Shown: piece by piece, positions 45,729-58,233 of the stretch | Numbering within the stretch: the stretch's first letter is position 1 | Layout: each line of letters opens with the position of its first letter | NCBI GenBank assembly: GCA_014773175.1 | Contig: VXCM01000744.1 | Location: 80,956-144,955, forward strand | Direction: 5' to 3' | Origin: Lucifuga dentata | Taxonomy: Eukaryota > Chordata > Actinopteri > Ophidiiformes > Bythitidae | Length of the DNA: 64,000 bases | Position numbers and translations under genes: made by a program | The notes under the pieces: model-generated | Told to the model about the DNA's origin: nothing | Databases searched by the model: none | What the model saw: the letters and a program-made list of their open reading frames with translations, nothing else

Positions 45729-46862
45729 AAGACAGAATGAGATGGAGGTAAATTTTCTCAGCCAACTGGGAAGAACAGGTCTAAGTAAATATATGAAGGA
45801 TTATCTAGTTATCCTGCTAGTAAGATGTCTAGGAGGTTAAAGTGCAATCTCTGGGCTGAAATATTTAGATTGAAGACATTTTTGCTGTTCACACAAAAGG
45901 CTTCTTCAGTTACATTTAACGCAGGAAAATATAACTGCATTTATTCCCATGCGATAGACAAAGCTATCATTGGAAATGTTCAGCCCACTCTGTGGGATCT
46001 GCATCACCACCAGGCCTGGGTGAGGGTGGGGTCGTTCTGGGGAAACACCGGGGAACTGATGTAAGGCATTGTTACTTATTAAAACTTCCAATTTAAATAT
46101 ATGTTGGTATTTCTTTAGTAAATTTTTACTGTAGAAAATGTAGGGATTATGCATATGTATGTGTTTTAAGAAAAAAAAATACATTTAAATAATAATAGAG
46201 TTACCCATTTAAGCTTGGGCCAAACTTTGAGGTATAAGGCATTTAGAAATAAATTGATTGCCTAAAGAAAAAAGTTTTAAAAAAATGACCAGAGAATAAA
46301 ATCTGGTTAATCAGAAGATGAGCTGTTACTACTGTCTATTCAGCACAGTTCTGAATTGAAGCTCATCCATTTGATCTGCTTGTCCATCATTCTATACTGA
46401 AAGATTTATTAAAAGAATAATAGATTGATCATCAAACACTGGCTGTTATTTTCTGTGTTTAACCGTCAGGGTGAAAGCCACGTCCAATCATAGGTCGTTT
46501 CTTAACTTCTCGCCTATGAACCGAGGTGAGCTTGTGTTTTGCTGACACATCGAAGGTTATGTTTAGACAAATTAATGTTAAGGAGAAACAGATTCATACA
46601 ACTTCCACTCTGTACAGTGTGTATCAGCTTTGTAACTGCCCAAGAAATTGCTTGTTCTAAATATTTTGTGACAATCAATCAATAGTGTTTCCACTAAACA
46701 GTTCAGACATGTTCAGGTATGTTTTGACGTCGCTTGGCCTTGATCAACTTCTTAACACAAAGGAATTAAGGTTTTGGTGTTAGAATCAAGCTGGAGGACT
46801 ATCATCATTCTAATTTCCTCATCATTCTGCATTTCTGCTTCTCATTATCCAATAAACTCTAA
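45729..46862. other. Intergenic DNA, nothing recognised
   Basis: No supported gene. ORFs at 45825-46064 (plus) and 45906-46184 (minus) are opposite-strand overlaps without domains. Confidence 0.45.
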
Positions 46863-47139
46863 GGCTGGATTTACACTATCATGCACATGCGACCTGATTC
46901 CGATTTTTTGATCACAAATGACACATATTGGATATGCTTCCTGAAGATGTAAATGTTAAAAAGCCACTCTCAGATCCAATTTGGGCCACTTGCATATGTG
47001 GAAATAAATCGGATACGTATCGGATATCCGCCAATGCGACTGCTGTCTAAATACACAGATCGGAATTTCGCTGAATAAAAAATCGGATAGAGGCAAAAGA
47101 TTGGAACTGAGCATCAAGACTTGTAGTGTAAATCTGGCC
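46863..47139. mobile_element. Short MITE with GGCTGGATTTACACTA ends (277 bp)
   Basis: The termini GGCTGGATTTACACTA (46863-46878) and TAGTGTAAATCTGGCC (47124-47139) are inverted repeats with two mismatches. Each is flanked by TAA (46860-46862 and 47140-47142). A 3-bp TAA duplication suggests the PIF/Harbinger superfamily, though hAT-derived MITEs of similar look exist. The interior is unusually rich in CGGAT-type motifs (ATCGGATACGTATCGGATATCC at about 47008). No ORF. Confidence 0.75.
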
Positions 47140-47142
47140 TAA

Positions 47143-50100
47143 GATATGTTCACAGGCTTTTCTGTCAGCCATTGAGCTTCCTAGCTAAAAGATATTTAAA
47201 CTCCCTACACCTCATTGCCGTCAATGTAGTAAATACAAATTCTCAAATTCTCTGAGGATCTCTGAATTGGAAGCAGTTTTTATAAGATTTTGCCATATGC
47301 ATTGATTCCACTGATGGCTTTAATTACATATAAAGAGTTTCCTTCAAGTACCAGGATTGACTTAAGTGACATCAAAAATTAGTGTATGAGGACATTCCAA
47401 TTCCATTATTACATCTTTTCTCATTCCTTGATCCTTATATGACCTTGAAATAATCTGCTTAAGGACTTTCAGGTCTCCCAATTGTTTTGATGAGTGAGGA
47501 GGCTTCCTGGAGGAAACCTGAGTGATGAAATGCAAGACAGTTCTAAGTGGAAGTGTCAGTAAACTCAAGTGTTAAATCATTCCAATTATTTAGATTTTAC
47601 TTGTTATCTGATTACAATGACTGGATTTGTGTTAGGTGCATTATCTATATAATAAAGCAACCATAAATCAGTTTTCATCTCGTCTGCTGTGTTTTCTCTT
47701 TTATGTTGCTATACTGATCCCTTCCAACAAAAGCCAGTGACGTGTTGAATAAAACATCCTGATTGTAAGAGTTCACTGCACCTGATGATAAACATCATAG
47801 TTTAATTTTCTAATCATGTGAAATACATGGGAAATACAATACTATTTAATTATGCTTTGACTGATATGTAGACTACGCAGTGATGTTTGTGCATATACAG
47901 ATGCTAAACATAATTAACATAGTTAAACATAATTTCTTCAGTTACAGTTAATAATCATAGGATAACATTTCACATCCTACGTATATTGTCATTTGGGAAT
48001 ACAGAAATAAAAGCCATACTACAGAGCAGCTCCAACTACACAGGCAGCGGATCCAGCTGATCCTGCTATCATCAGTAACTGATATCACATCAAGTTTATT
48101 TTCTTAAAATATATTTCAATTATATCTTATATTCTGCTTATATATTTGTATTTTTTTAGTCCCTCTTTCCTCACATCTATTTCTCTGTCTGAACTGTGAG
48201 ACTAAAACATGAGGAAAAGATGAAAGAGAGGGAAATGCAGAGACAATTAAGGGAATTGGCATGTACCCTATGAATCACATATACCATATGCTGCTGAGAG
48301 AAGTACTGTCTGAAATTTAATGAGTCAACACTCTTATAATTATTGACATGTAATTAAAGTGGGCAGCATGCAGGCACACCAAAGTCATGTGGAGTAACCA
48401 TATGAGATGATACGAATACAAAGGCTGCAGGCGAAGTTAATGCAAAGCCGGCTAATACCTTGGCAGTACACAAGTCCTGCTCTTCCTCTGCCCTTTCAAT
48501 CCACCTCCATTAATAAGAGCGCCAGAACACAACAAAGAGAACAGAACACAATGGGAATGTGATAGAAACTGAAGCAAAAAATACTACTAATAAAAAACCT
48601 CTCCAACATACTTTCTCAAACTTTGTAAGATGTACAAGCTAAGTCCAAATATAATAATTACATCATCAGAATAAGGAGGTTTATCGAGGCGTTTACACAT
48701 CTAAGTGGTTTAATCTGGTTGAGCTGAAGTAGGGTTCATTTCCCTTCTTGGTACAGTTCATTTGAGTAGGTCTGAATACAGCAATCGCATTCAGGCATGC
48801 ACCAAAACAACACAAGACATTTTGGAGAAGGTGGTCTTTCCAAACAAACTCTGGATTGTTTCATTTGTGGTGTGAACATGAATGTTAGCATGTTGTTGTA
48901 TAGGGTTAATATTTGCACTCTAATCTCCTATTCAGCCGTGAATGCATCGCGTCTTCTTTGCATAAGCAGCAAAAATGAAGCAACATGCGATTATCAAGAC
49001 ATGATATCTTGAAGCGCATTTAAATTCAGCATTCTGCTGGTATAAGTTTGTTTGGTATATTGTCAAAAATGATGCGTGTTCCATGTTCTTTAGCTAAACG
49101 GGCATAGTAAGCTTCTTCCTGTTTTAATTTTGTTGATCCCACCTCCAGACATTTCTGACCAACAAGCAGAGAGAGTTTTCACAGTTTTGTTGGTATATTT
49201 TGATTCATTTCACCAACTGAACCAGCTAAATAAGAAATACAGCAAATAAATAATAAATACAACTTTCCAAGCTAACATAACCACCAGCAACCACTAAATT
49301 TCTTGAAGTACTTAAAGTATTCTACTCAAACACATAACTTGCCTCTTTGGCTAGTCTGTATGTAACATATAGTATTAAAATAGTGCAAATAAAGTTATAT
49401 TTGTGTCAGAGAGTTGTATCTCTGCTGTGTATTTATTATAAGTCTTAATATTTAAGGAAGTTATGATCCTAAAACCTAGATGAGTGGTGAATTATTATCT
49501 GGAAAAAAAAAAAAAACAAAAAAAACTTAATTTGCAACTGCTGTGCTTGTCTGTCTCACACTGTTTATAGTTTATCATTTGTTTTATCTTATAAGTTGAA
49601 GAGTGAAATGGTCTCTTCGGTAAAACTCATAAAATGATCCACATTTAAAAAGACTAAAATGATATACAGTTTTGAAGTTCTCAGGTTGTTCAGTAAGTGT
49701 ATTAAACTGTCTTCTGAATGCTACATTTAATTGTTTTTCTTTTTGCAACTTCTTTCAAAGCAAAGGTGTCAGACAGATCTGCTTTATCACCTGCCAGCAT
49801 TTCCTCTAAATTCACATATTTATCCATATGATTTTCATATTTTATTGCAAGAACGAATTCACAATGCAAATTTACCAGAGTATATATTACTTCTTCTCAT
49901 TTAATTGACCTTATTATACATATTGATGCATATACTAACAGAGCAATAATATAATGGGCAGAACCAGAGCCCTGTTTCCCGCTGGCTGATGATGGCACAA
50001 TTAAGGCACAGAGCCAAGAGCAACTGGAGAGCTTGTGGTGCAAATCAGTGCCCACTACATTCAATTTTGTCCCTTCTGCGGTGGACGAAAATGGCACATT

Positions 50101-51353
50101 CTCCATAACCACTTAAGCTCATTCAACATCTGGTGGGGGGTCTAGGTTGGAGTTCAGCTTAGTCCTCATCCTCCCCTTTGATAAAAGCATTCACTAGTAA
50201 CAATTGACTTTTAGACCATGAAGAACAAGATGCTGCAATCCTTAATAACAGTCCTCTCTCCCCTCTTATTTGTCACATTTATCTTCCTATATCTTGTATC
50301 ATATGAGTCCAATTCACGCCATGTCAGCTACTCATTGGCCTGTACAATCTGAATCTCTTCACCTCTGGATCATGACAGATGTATTACAGATCTGGAGCTG
50401 GAGATGATTTTGCAAACTCCAATATTCCTTCATCTAATAACAGATGCATCCCCTAGCCATCTCGTCTGAAAACATAATCATGATTTCAATCTGGAGTAGA
50501 GAGTGAGGTTACCCATAACCGTTTCATCTGCTTGAAACCAGATTTTTCTGTTTACTGTATGATTAAACTATACATCTCTGATACATGTACATACATGTAT
50601 CATACATACTAGTCAGTAAAATGGTCACACAAAAACAACGGGTTTCTAGCAACATTCCTCTTAAACCTTTCATCACCACTTACTCTACAGTTAGCATATG
50701 TTGGTCAGCGATTATCTTAAATTAAGTAGCATAGCTTAAAATCTGTCACTGCTAGATATTAAGGGTGCAGAAAAGAGTAAATATACTTAAATATACTAAA
50801 TAACAAGAACTGCTGCACATGCATAAGAAGGTTAAGACTTTGCTCGACAATAAAGAGACATTTAATAACTGAGCTTATGTGTTAATCAGTCAGGTAATAT
50901 TTGACTTAATAAAGAGAGGAATTGCATGCATTTGTGGCTTAGGATCATGGTCTGTATACTCAAACACTTGACTAGTACTTTTGTAACAGAATGGTCTCTC
51001 GAGGCATCCTTTTACTATCCTGCTGCATGTCTGACACTCTGATCTCTAAACAAACAAACTGTGACCTGTCCTTGTCATCTGTAATCCAGGAAACCACACC
51101 ACTCTGCTCCTGCATCACTGAGCCTGCAGGAGGAGCTGGATGCTCCAGTGCTTTAGAAATTCTCTACACAGGAATAAGCCTGAGAAACTGCCATACAAAC
51201 CCCTTAAACATTTGTATGTGAGAGGTCAAACATGCTTCTTAGATGCCACACTGTATTATCCAGCCTTTTCATTTGCTATTTGAACCCTGCTTCAATTATT
51301 TCTTAAGGCACAGAGTGCTACAAAAATGCTTGTGTGATATTTTCATGTGATGC
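47143..51353. other. Intergenic DNA, no gene recognised
   Basis: About 4.2 kb without a supported gene or interspersed repeat. There is an A-rich tract at about 49501-49525 and a 22-bp inverted repeat at 50580. ORFs are at most 76 codons and featureless. Confidence 0.4.
50580..50601. other. Short near-palindrome GATACATGTA/TACATGTATC
   Basis: Two 10-bp arms around CA, in a (ATACATGT)-like low-complexity setting. Probably a simple-sequence by-product. Confidence 0.8.
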
Positions 51354-51480
51354 TAGTTGTGACATGCTAGTTTTGGGAGGAAAAAAAAAAAAACCTTATT
51401 CCTCACTGCAGTATTTNTAGTTGTGACATGCTAGTTTTGGGAGGAAAAAAAAAAAAACCTTATTCCTCACTGCAGTATTT
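51354..51480. other. Exact 63-bp duplication around a single N (assembly artefact)
   Basis: 51354-51416 and 51418-51480 are identical, with one N at 51417. The unit contains an A13 run that probably stopped the assembler. Confidence 0.9.
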
Positions 51481-52279
51481 ACACTTTCTGGCTCCTTGTT
51501 AGTTTGACGTACTGCACATGCTGACATGGGAGCTTCTGCCTTAAGTTCTGGGATCACTGATGTAATGAATGTGTAATGCACTGGTGCAGTCAGCCGTTTT
51601 GTCAAGGTGATGGGCATTAATAGGCGGTGTCCCATTAGGCGGGCCTGTGACAGCTCACTATATGACATAGCGCTGTATGTACTGCCGTAAATGCATCAGT
51701 CCTGGCTAGGATATAAACAACAATGACTATTAACACTTGCCTTTGACATTACATCACCAGGCTATCAAAGCTAACAAACGGTATCTCAGACTATGTTTAT
51801 CTTTGTCCACTTGCACAAGTTGGAAAACTTGTAATGCAACTGCAGAATATTCTCTACAACCACATTTCAATGGAGCACATTATGCTCTAGCATGATATCC
51901 TCCATTGGGGTTTTACAAAATAAAGACTTGACTGGTTGCAACTTAAAACTGCAAGCTTGGTGCAACATTTTGGATGGTGCTTTCTGACAGACAATATCAA
52001 GTAAGAAAAGGAAAGATTTTCTCAGGACAGGATGATTGCTCAGTTGTAAACACTGCTGTGTCACAGCCTGATGCTCCAGACTGTTTGCCTGACTTCTGTT
52101 TAGTACATGCTAGGCTGGGCTGCAACATCACCATGACCCAGAACAAAAAATAAGAAGGTTTGGAGATAAGACTCTAAAATGTTCCAGTCCAACAATCTGC
52201 AAAGGGAATGTTGTCATCTTTTTTACACCAAGCACCTCCATTGTGCTATTTCAAAAATGGTCATATTTATACCGCTTAG
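51481..52279. other. Intergenic DNA, nothing recognised
   Basis: No gene or named repeat recognised. Confidence 0.5.

Positions 52280-52323
<44 letters not shown>
52280..52323. repeat. (GT)n(TA)n microsatellite
   Basis: About nineteen GT units followed by TATATA. The longest dinucleotide array in the window. Confidence 0.95.
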
Positions 52324-52531
52324 CACACCTACAGATATTAAACAAGCAAGAAAGGAAACATATTGAGATTCGATTGAACAATAATTAATTGGCCTTGCCA
52401 GATATTCACAGAAGACCATTCTGGCATGATATCTGGTAAAAACAAGATCTACAAATACTTGAGACATTTGGAGGTTGGAAATAACACTGGGATCCCATTT
52501 TAGCATTACATTTTCTCTTGAGCGATCAAGC

Positions 52532-53083
52532 TTAAAGGACCATACCAATAGTTTTGTAAGTTTGAGCCCAATAAATACTACCCACATATATGTTACCTTA
52601 TTGCCAACCACTTTTCAAAAACTACTACTTGGAGTGGTATATTTTCAAACTGTTTTTCCTACATTCCAGTCAACCTCTGGTTTCAGTTAATTCTAGTACG
52701 CTACAAAAATCAACTTGTAGAGACTTGAAACATGCTTGAGTTAGGTAGTCCAACTACAAGCCATTACTTTTTGTTTAAGTTACATAATTTATCCGATCCA
52801 ACACAGAGCTACATGAAAGAGAATGTATGTCTCCACCAGAGAATAAAGTCTCAAGATAAAAGACTTTTACCAGAGAAGACTACCAAAGAATGTGCAATGT
52901 ACTTGCATGTTAGCAGGTGAAATATTGATTTTAATTGAAAGATCAGGGTATTTGGCAAAAAAAATAACCCAACAAAAAATTAAAAATTACGGTTCTTTAT
53001 TTTGGAAAATGGTTGGCAGTACTGCAAAACGTGTATGCAGATGGTATTTATTGGCCTCAAACATGCAAAACTACAGGTTCTTC
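52532..53083 (-). mobile_element. TTAAAGGACC-family MITE, near-complete, opposite orientation
   Basis: The left terminus TTAAAGGACCATACCAATAG (TTAA at 52532-52535) is intact. The right terminus is decayed (AACATGCAAAACTACAGGTTCTT). Internal blocks run as reverse complements of the 10450 copy: 'ctggtttcagttaattctag', 'caacttgtagagacttgaaacatgcttgag', and near 52836 'ctccaccagagaataaagtctcaag'. This is the only copy here in minus orientation by that criterion. Confidence 0.85.
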
Positions 53084-55174
53084 ACAGTTTAGCTTGCTAA
53101 AAATTTAATTACATGTCTATAGAAAATATTGCAGGGTGGTGGTGTAAGTGGCGTATAAGCAGTGAATGGCTGGGCTGTGAAGAGGCTGCATGACTGAGAT
53201 GCAGAGGGTTAACATTCAGAGCCTTTGGTATAACTCTGGTAACAACAGTAACTACATGGCTTCACTCCAGCAGCATGATGTGTGGCTAAATGCCTGCATT
53301 ACGCAAAACGGGTGGCAGCAGATGAATTATGGATAAAATGGCAGGGTTAAGTCTACTTCATAGTTTCTCTCTGTGGTTCAGAGTAGCATGTTCTTTAAAG
53401 CATGTTGATGCCAACATTAAGGTGATGAGGCTGTGTGTTTAAAATGCAAAGTCAGTATTGAACCTTCCTCTCAGAATATCATTTTAATAAAACTGCCTGT
53501 TAAAAAATGTCATGATCATTTCCAGTGTAATTACCAGATGCTGTTTCTGGTGCCAGTTCTAAACCAGATGCTTTCTAGTGCCAGTACTGAACTTTGCTTT
53601 GACAAATGTGAAGACCTGTTAACCTTCTATGGGCATAAAATTTGTAATATTAGAATACAAATCACACCTAGTGTTCAGGGCATATTTATCCCCACACAGA
53701 TTACTGCCACACTACATTCATTTAATGTTGTCTCTGCTTACATATAGATCAATATCATTGCTGAGAGGAAGCATATGTACAGTGTCCTTGATGTTCTGCT
53801 CTGTAAGTGAGTTAAGGAAGTCGTAAGCTCTTTTTCAGACATGCATAACGTTCTGTTAATTTGCTAGCAATTTAACACTTCAGTCTTATGTTTGAAAAGG
53901 AACCCACAGTTACTTTTCCATAAAAGTAGTGCCGGCAATTTTATTAGAATAAAATGGCTGGAAATTGGTTTGATGTAGAAATTATAGAGCTGATCTCCAA
54001 CAGTGGCGAAGACGAGACAAGCAGACAGCCAAACGGTACCATGAGAGACGCTGTTGTTAACTGACTCTCGCCATGTTACTATAAACAATCCCTCGCCTTG
54101 TGTATTATACATAACTTCCTGCGTTACACAGTCTCATCTGGAAGATGCCAAATACTGAGTAAGAACTGCATCTATATCCAGAAAGGTCCTGGCACATTTG
54201 AACAGAGCCTTTATGACACTTTGTTATAGTTTCAACTTGAAAAGGCTGTATTTGATGTACAATGCTGTTGTTGATTGTTTGATAGTTGATTTTGATATAT
54301 TAAACAATTTAACTTTTTTTTTTTTAACTAATTAAATGATTTGGCCTCTTTGCAGCTCTGTTAATTGTCTCATGTTGCTGTGAAAACTCAATCCTGGTTG
54401 CCAGATCTTGTAAAGTTGACAAATGGTTCTAATTATTTTGGATGATACATGTCATCTGTCAAACAAAGTTTGCAATGGTGGCTTAGGAACTTTACATAGT
54501 CTTATTTTTTTGTAATTATATTTTTGGGAGGAGCACCTCCAGAAAAAAGACCTGGCTCTATGGGTGCACACAGAAGCTTTTCATAGGTGCTGAAGAGAAT
54601 TGAGCCCTAAATGTCCTGCAGATACAAGTGCTCATTTTGATATTTTGCCTTTATTTTATAGTTGACTATAGAGTCTGACTGTACATTACACATTTTATAT
54701 TGACTGTATATGCTGTATAGAGATATGGTAAAATATCTTAATAGTTTTTGTAATGGTGCACTTACACTGCATGTTTGTGGTTTGGTATTATTTTGTCCAA
54801 AGTTATCAGGCATGCAGTTGGCTGTTAAGCAACCAATCTCGATTGATTCTGGCTTCTAAGGACTGAGCCTAATTTCACAAAGCCCATTCGCCGCACAGTT
54901 TTTTCTTGGCTTACCATCCATCTAGTGAATTAGACAGAGATTTTGTGAAGAGGTTGGCTAATTGATGCTTCACCTCTGCCAGAACCATTGCTTAAGGGAG
55001 AATTCAAAGAGTGAGCCAGAGGAGGATGGCCAATTTGAAGAAGTGGGTCTGAGAAGTGGGAGTTGTTCCTGGTGGAGTAGCAGGTGTAAGTCCAGCACAT
55101 TAGACAAGTCCAACTTTAAGAACTGATATCTGCACTTTCTACCTTTCACAGGCTACGTAACTGATGCTATAAGT
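53084..55174. other. Intergenic DNA, no gene recognised
   Basis: Includes the 104-codon plus-strand ORF 53433-53747, which has no signal peptide, membrane segment or motif I recognise, and a T11 run at about 54315. No repeat identified. Confidence 0.4.
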
Positions 55175-55330
55175 CAGAATCAGAATTCTTTTATTCGCCA
55201 AGTACAAGTGCACAAGGAATTTCTCTTGGTGTGTGGTGTCAGAAAAAAAATNATTCTTTTATTCGCCAAGTACAAGTGCACAAGGAATTTCTCTTGGTGT
55301 GTGGTGTCAGAAAAAAAATATTAATATTAG
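55175..55330 (+). repeat. Fish interspersed repeat fragment, 'TTTATTCGCCAAGTAC' type
   Basis: AGAATCAGAATTCTTTTATT, CGCCAAGTACAAGTGCACAAGGAATTT-like order and 'cttggtgtgtggtgtc' match a common teleost repeat whose consensus runs 'tcagaat..ctttattggccaagta'. The apparent doubling inside it is the artefactual 67-bp duplication. Confidence 0.65.
55185..55319. other. Exact 67-bp duplication around a single N (assembly artefact)
   Basis: 55185-55251 and 55253-55319 are identical, with one N at 55252. It falls inside an interspersed repeat, a typical place for unmerged contig ends. Confidence 0.9.
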
Positions 55331-56429
55331 TATAAACAATATGTACAGGTACAAAACCAACTGTGTTCTGCTTAAATTGAAACTATAGACATCACGCTGT
55401 TTTCAGTTACAGTCAGAAATACCAGTACAAGTGCATGAATGAAAGAAATGAAGAGGCAGACAGGATGGAGACAGAGAAGAATGTGACAGAGAGCAAGGAA
55501 GTACTTTCAACAAACACATTGTTAAAGGGATATTATATAAGTCCCATAAAATCCCAACTTGATTTTCAAAAACTAAGCTATATCAGTTATCATTCAATAT
55601 TTTCAAGTTTTCATCCAATCCCTCATTGTTTTTTTGGTGAGTTACAGGGCCTCCACAAGCATTACCTTCTATGAAGCTAAAGCAAATCCTGTAGGCTTCC
55701 TAAAATGGTTCTTCCTTTACTCCGTGTAGCTAAATTTACTGAATGTTTATAGGGATTATCATGTGAAATGGAGAGTAGAGTAAAAAAACACAAACAGTGT
55801 TAGTACTTCTCTGAGTGACCCTTAAGGACCCTTTAGGGACTGCTCATCTGTGCATGTTTTTCACTTGGAGAGCAGCTGAAATACAAAACAATTGTACTGG
55901 GTCTAAGTATCAAATATTATATTAACCATAAACATTTCGCAAAGCTTGTTAAGCTGCAGCAATATTGTCATAATGTTTACTTTTCATTACACTAAGATTC
56001 CATAATTTGCAGTTATGCTTTGGTGAAACAACATTAGTCGATTAACAGCTTTAATAAAACAATGCCAGTTTTATTTTGTCTGTGTTGCTGGGATTATGGC
56101 AACCAGAGACTGAATTGTAGAGATAGAAAAACAATATTTAGTTTTACAAAACACAGTTATGGAGACGTGCTATGAACTAGCGTAGGCAAAGTAACTTTGC
56201 CTATGCTACTAAGTAACTTAAGTCACTAATGGTGTTAGATTAATTGGCATATTGCGATATCTGCATTGATAAACTGTTGTGGTAAAGAGAGAGCTGAGCA
56301 AGAAGATGAAGATATAAATGTACCAGTTGATCTAAATTCCATTTTTCACCTATGATCATGAGCTCTAAGTAGTGACCAAAAGAATGAGATCGCAAACACA
56401 AGTGGCTGAAATGAGTTTCCTCCACAGCC
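55331..56429. other. Intergenic DNA, nothing recognised
   Basis: No gene. A TTAAAGGGATATTATA string at about 55521 could be the edge of another TTAA-type element, but no partner end is visible. Confidence 0.45.
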
Positions 56430-56833
56430 TTAAAGGACCACACCAGCCATTTTTCATGTTTGTCAGTTCTTCACTACTGTACTTGAATGCGCCACTAGGA
56501 AGCATTTTCAGATCACTCCGCGCTTTTTATTGCGTGTAAACGCCAAAATTACGTAACATCAAAAAAAAAACAAAAAAACAAAACAAAAACTGAATATACG
56601 TCTTGTTTGCGATGATGGATTAACTATCCCAAGAACGTTTCAAGTATCAACAAGTTAATTTTAATAGCGTAAAAGAATGAACTGAAAGCAATGGCGGTCT
56701 GGAAGGTAGGATGAAAAAATTTTAACTCACCGTTCCAGTAGTATGCTTTGGGAAATAATTGTCAGCAACATTACATGTACAAAAATTGAATATATTAGGC
56801 TCAAACATGCAAAATGGCTGGTATGGTCCTTAA
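56430..56833 (+). mobile_element. TTAAAGGACC-family MITE, internally deleted copy (404 bp)
   Basis: TTAA lies at 56430-56433 and 56830-56833. The left end is TTAAAGGACCACACCAGCC and the right end is GGCTGGTATGGTCCTTAA. After only about 35 bp of left arm the sequence jumps to the spacer-like part ('cgctttttattgcgtgtaaacgccaaaattacgtaac') also seen in the 31663 fold-back copy. It then has a complete right arm. It derives from the fold-back subtype by loss of most of the left arm. Confidence 0.9.
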
Positions 56834-56864
56834 GGGTAACGTGAGGAGCTCATAAATCACGAGG

Positions 56865-57118
56865 GTGTGTTGAAAGGAGCCAGTTGAGGTGGTGTGGGCA
56901 TCTAACCACCAGGCATTCAGGATGTCTCTGGGCCTACTCAAATGGAAGGAGACCACAGGAATATCCAGACCCAGAACAGATATCCTATCTGAACTGGAAA
57001 CGCCTTTGGATTCCCCTGAAGTGCTGGAGAAGGTGCTGTTTTGCTTAGCCTGCTGCCACCGTGACCCAGACCCAAATAAGTATAGAAAATAGATGGATGG
57101 ATTGATGCAGGGATGGAT
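56865..57118 (+). mobile_element. Non-LTR retrotransposon 3' end fragment
   Basis: Contains in order GTGTTGAAAGGAGCCAGTTG, AGGTGGTGTGGGCATCT, 'ggaggagacc'-type text, 'ggaaacgcctttggattcccctgaagtgctggag', 'ctgctgccaccgtgacccagaccc' and the GGATGGATGG tail. This is the 3' end of a teleost LINE, the last part of its ORF2 plus a short 3' UTR, 5'-truncated on insertion. I do not assign the clade. It starts about 30 bp after the MITE ending at 56833. Confidence 0.75.
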
Positions 57119-58233
57119 AACAATGGCCAAAACAATAGAAAACATTATCTTAAAACATTTAATCTGTTATTAATGAAAATAATACCCTGTATAATGTTCT
57201 TTCACCATTTCAGAGAGTGCTACCCCAGAGCAGCAGATACATCTGATATACTGTATTTAGATAGTGCAGAATACTTTCAAAGAAAACTAAAAAACTAAAG
57301 ATGCCTAGAAAACACTTCAGCTCTCTCTGGCATATTGTCATTTAAACTGGCAGTCCTGTGATGATCAATGCTGGCGTTGTGTTTACTGTAACTTCCTTTC
57401 TGACATCTTTACTAATTGGCTGAGTCAGGCTAAATTGCACTGCGTAGCATCCCCAAAAGAGACACAAATTAGCATTACCTTTATATTGGGCCATAAGAGT
57501 GAGAAAACTACCAAGTAAAGGAGAATCAAATTGCAAGGTACTTTTTAGGGAACAGTGAAATTTAATAGTTGTAAAAACAGTGGGTGTATGAGGTGTCAAA
57601 AATATCTCAATACAGTTCTGGATTTGCTTTAGAAATATTGTTCAGATATTTGCATTCATTTGTTTACATCTGTTGAGTGTTTTAACACTTCAGATCATCC
57701 CTGACAAATAATAATCTTTATTTGCAAATGATGTCTATAAATGTGATATGCATCAGTAAATGGAGCGTAACAGTCATGCTAACAGTGCATATTTTACTAG
57801 TCTCAATACATTTGAAGATATGACACAAAGCATATTATAATAGCTTTTTCTATGGTGGTTGTTTTAAGTTGTCAAACACAGCTGTTACTGCATGTTATGG
57901 CTGCACTTCATTATTTCCATTTAGACGTTTCAGTGCCAGAACCCTGCCATTGTGCACGCTGACTCACTGTGTGGCCTCTTGACGCCTAAATGGCATGGAG
58001 ACATCATAAATATTAGTTACACTTGTGCTTTTAGTGCTGTGACAAGTCAAAATGTCCATCATGAGAAATTTATATATATATATGATTTTTTAACATGAAT
58101 TCTACAAACATTATTCTCCTCCTCCACTGTCATTATTTAAAATGTAAAACTGAATCAAATGGCTCAATCCTGAACGGATTAATTCCATTCTTACTGTTTA
58201 TACAAGTGAATAAAGTATAACTCTAATTATATT
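57119..58233. other. Intergenic DNA, nothing recognised
   Basis: No gene or repeat recognised apart from a short (TA)n at about 58070-58083. Confidence 0.45.

Noticed and set aside
50580..50601. Near-palindrome as a binding site
   Set aside because: Embedded in ATACATGT-type simple sequence, where such symmetry is expected by chance.
52276..52611. 111-codon minus-strand ORF ending in alternating His-Thr
   Set aside because: The His-Thr run is the (GT)n microsatellite, and the rest lies in a transposon end.
55521..55540. Further TTAA-type MITE edge (also at 59845)
   Set aside because: Only a TTAAAGG string at each place, with no inverted partner end found nearby.
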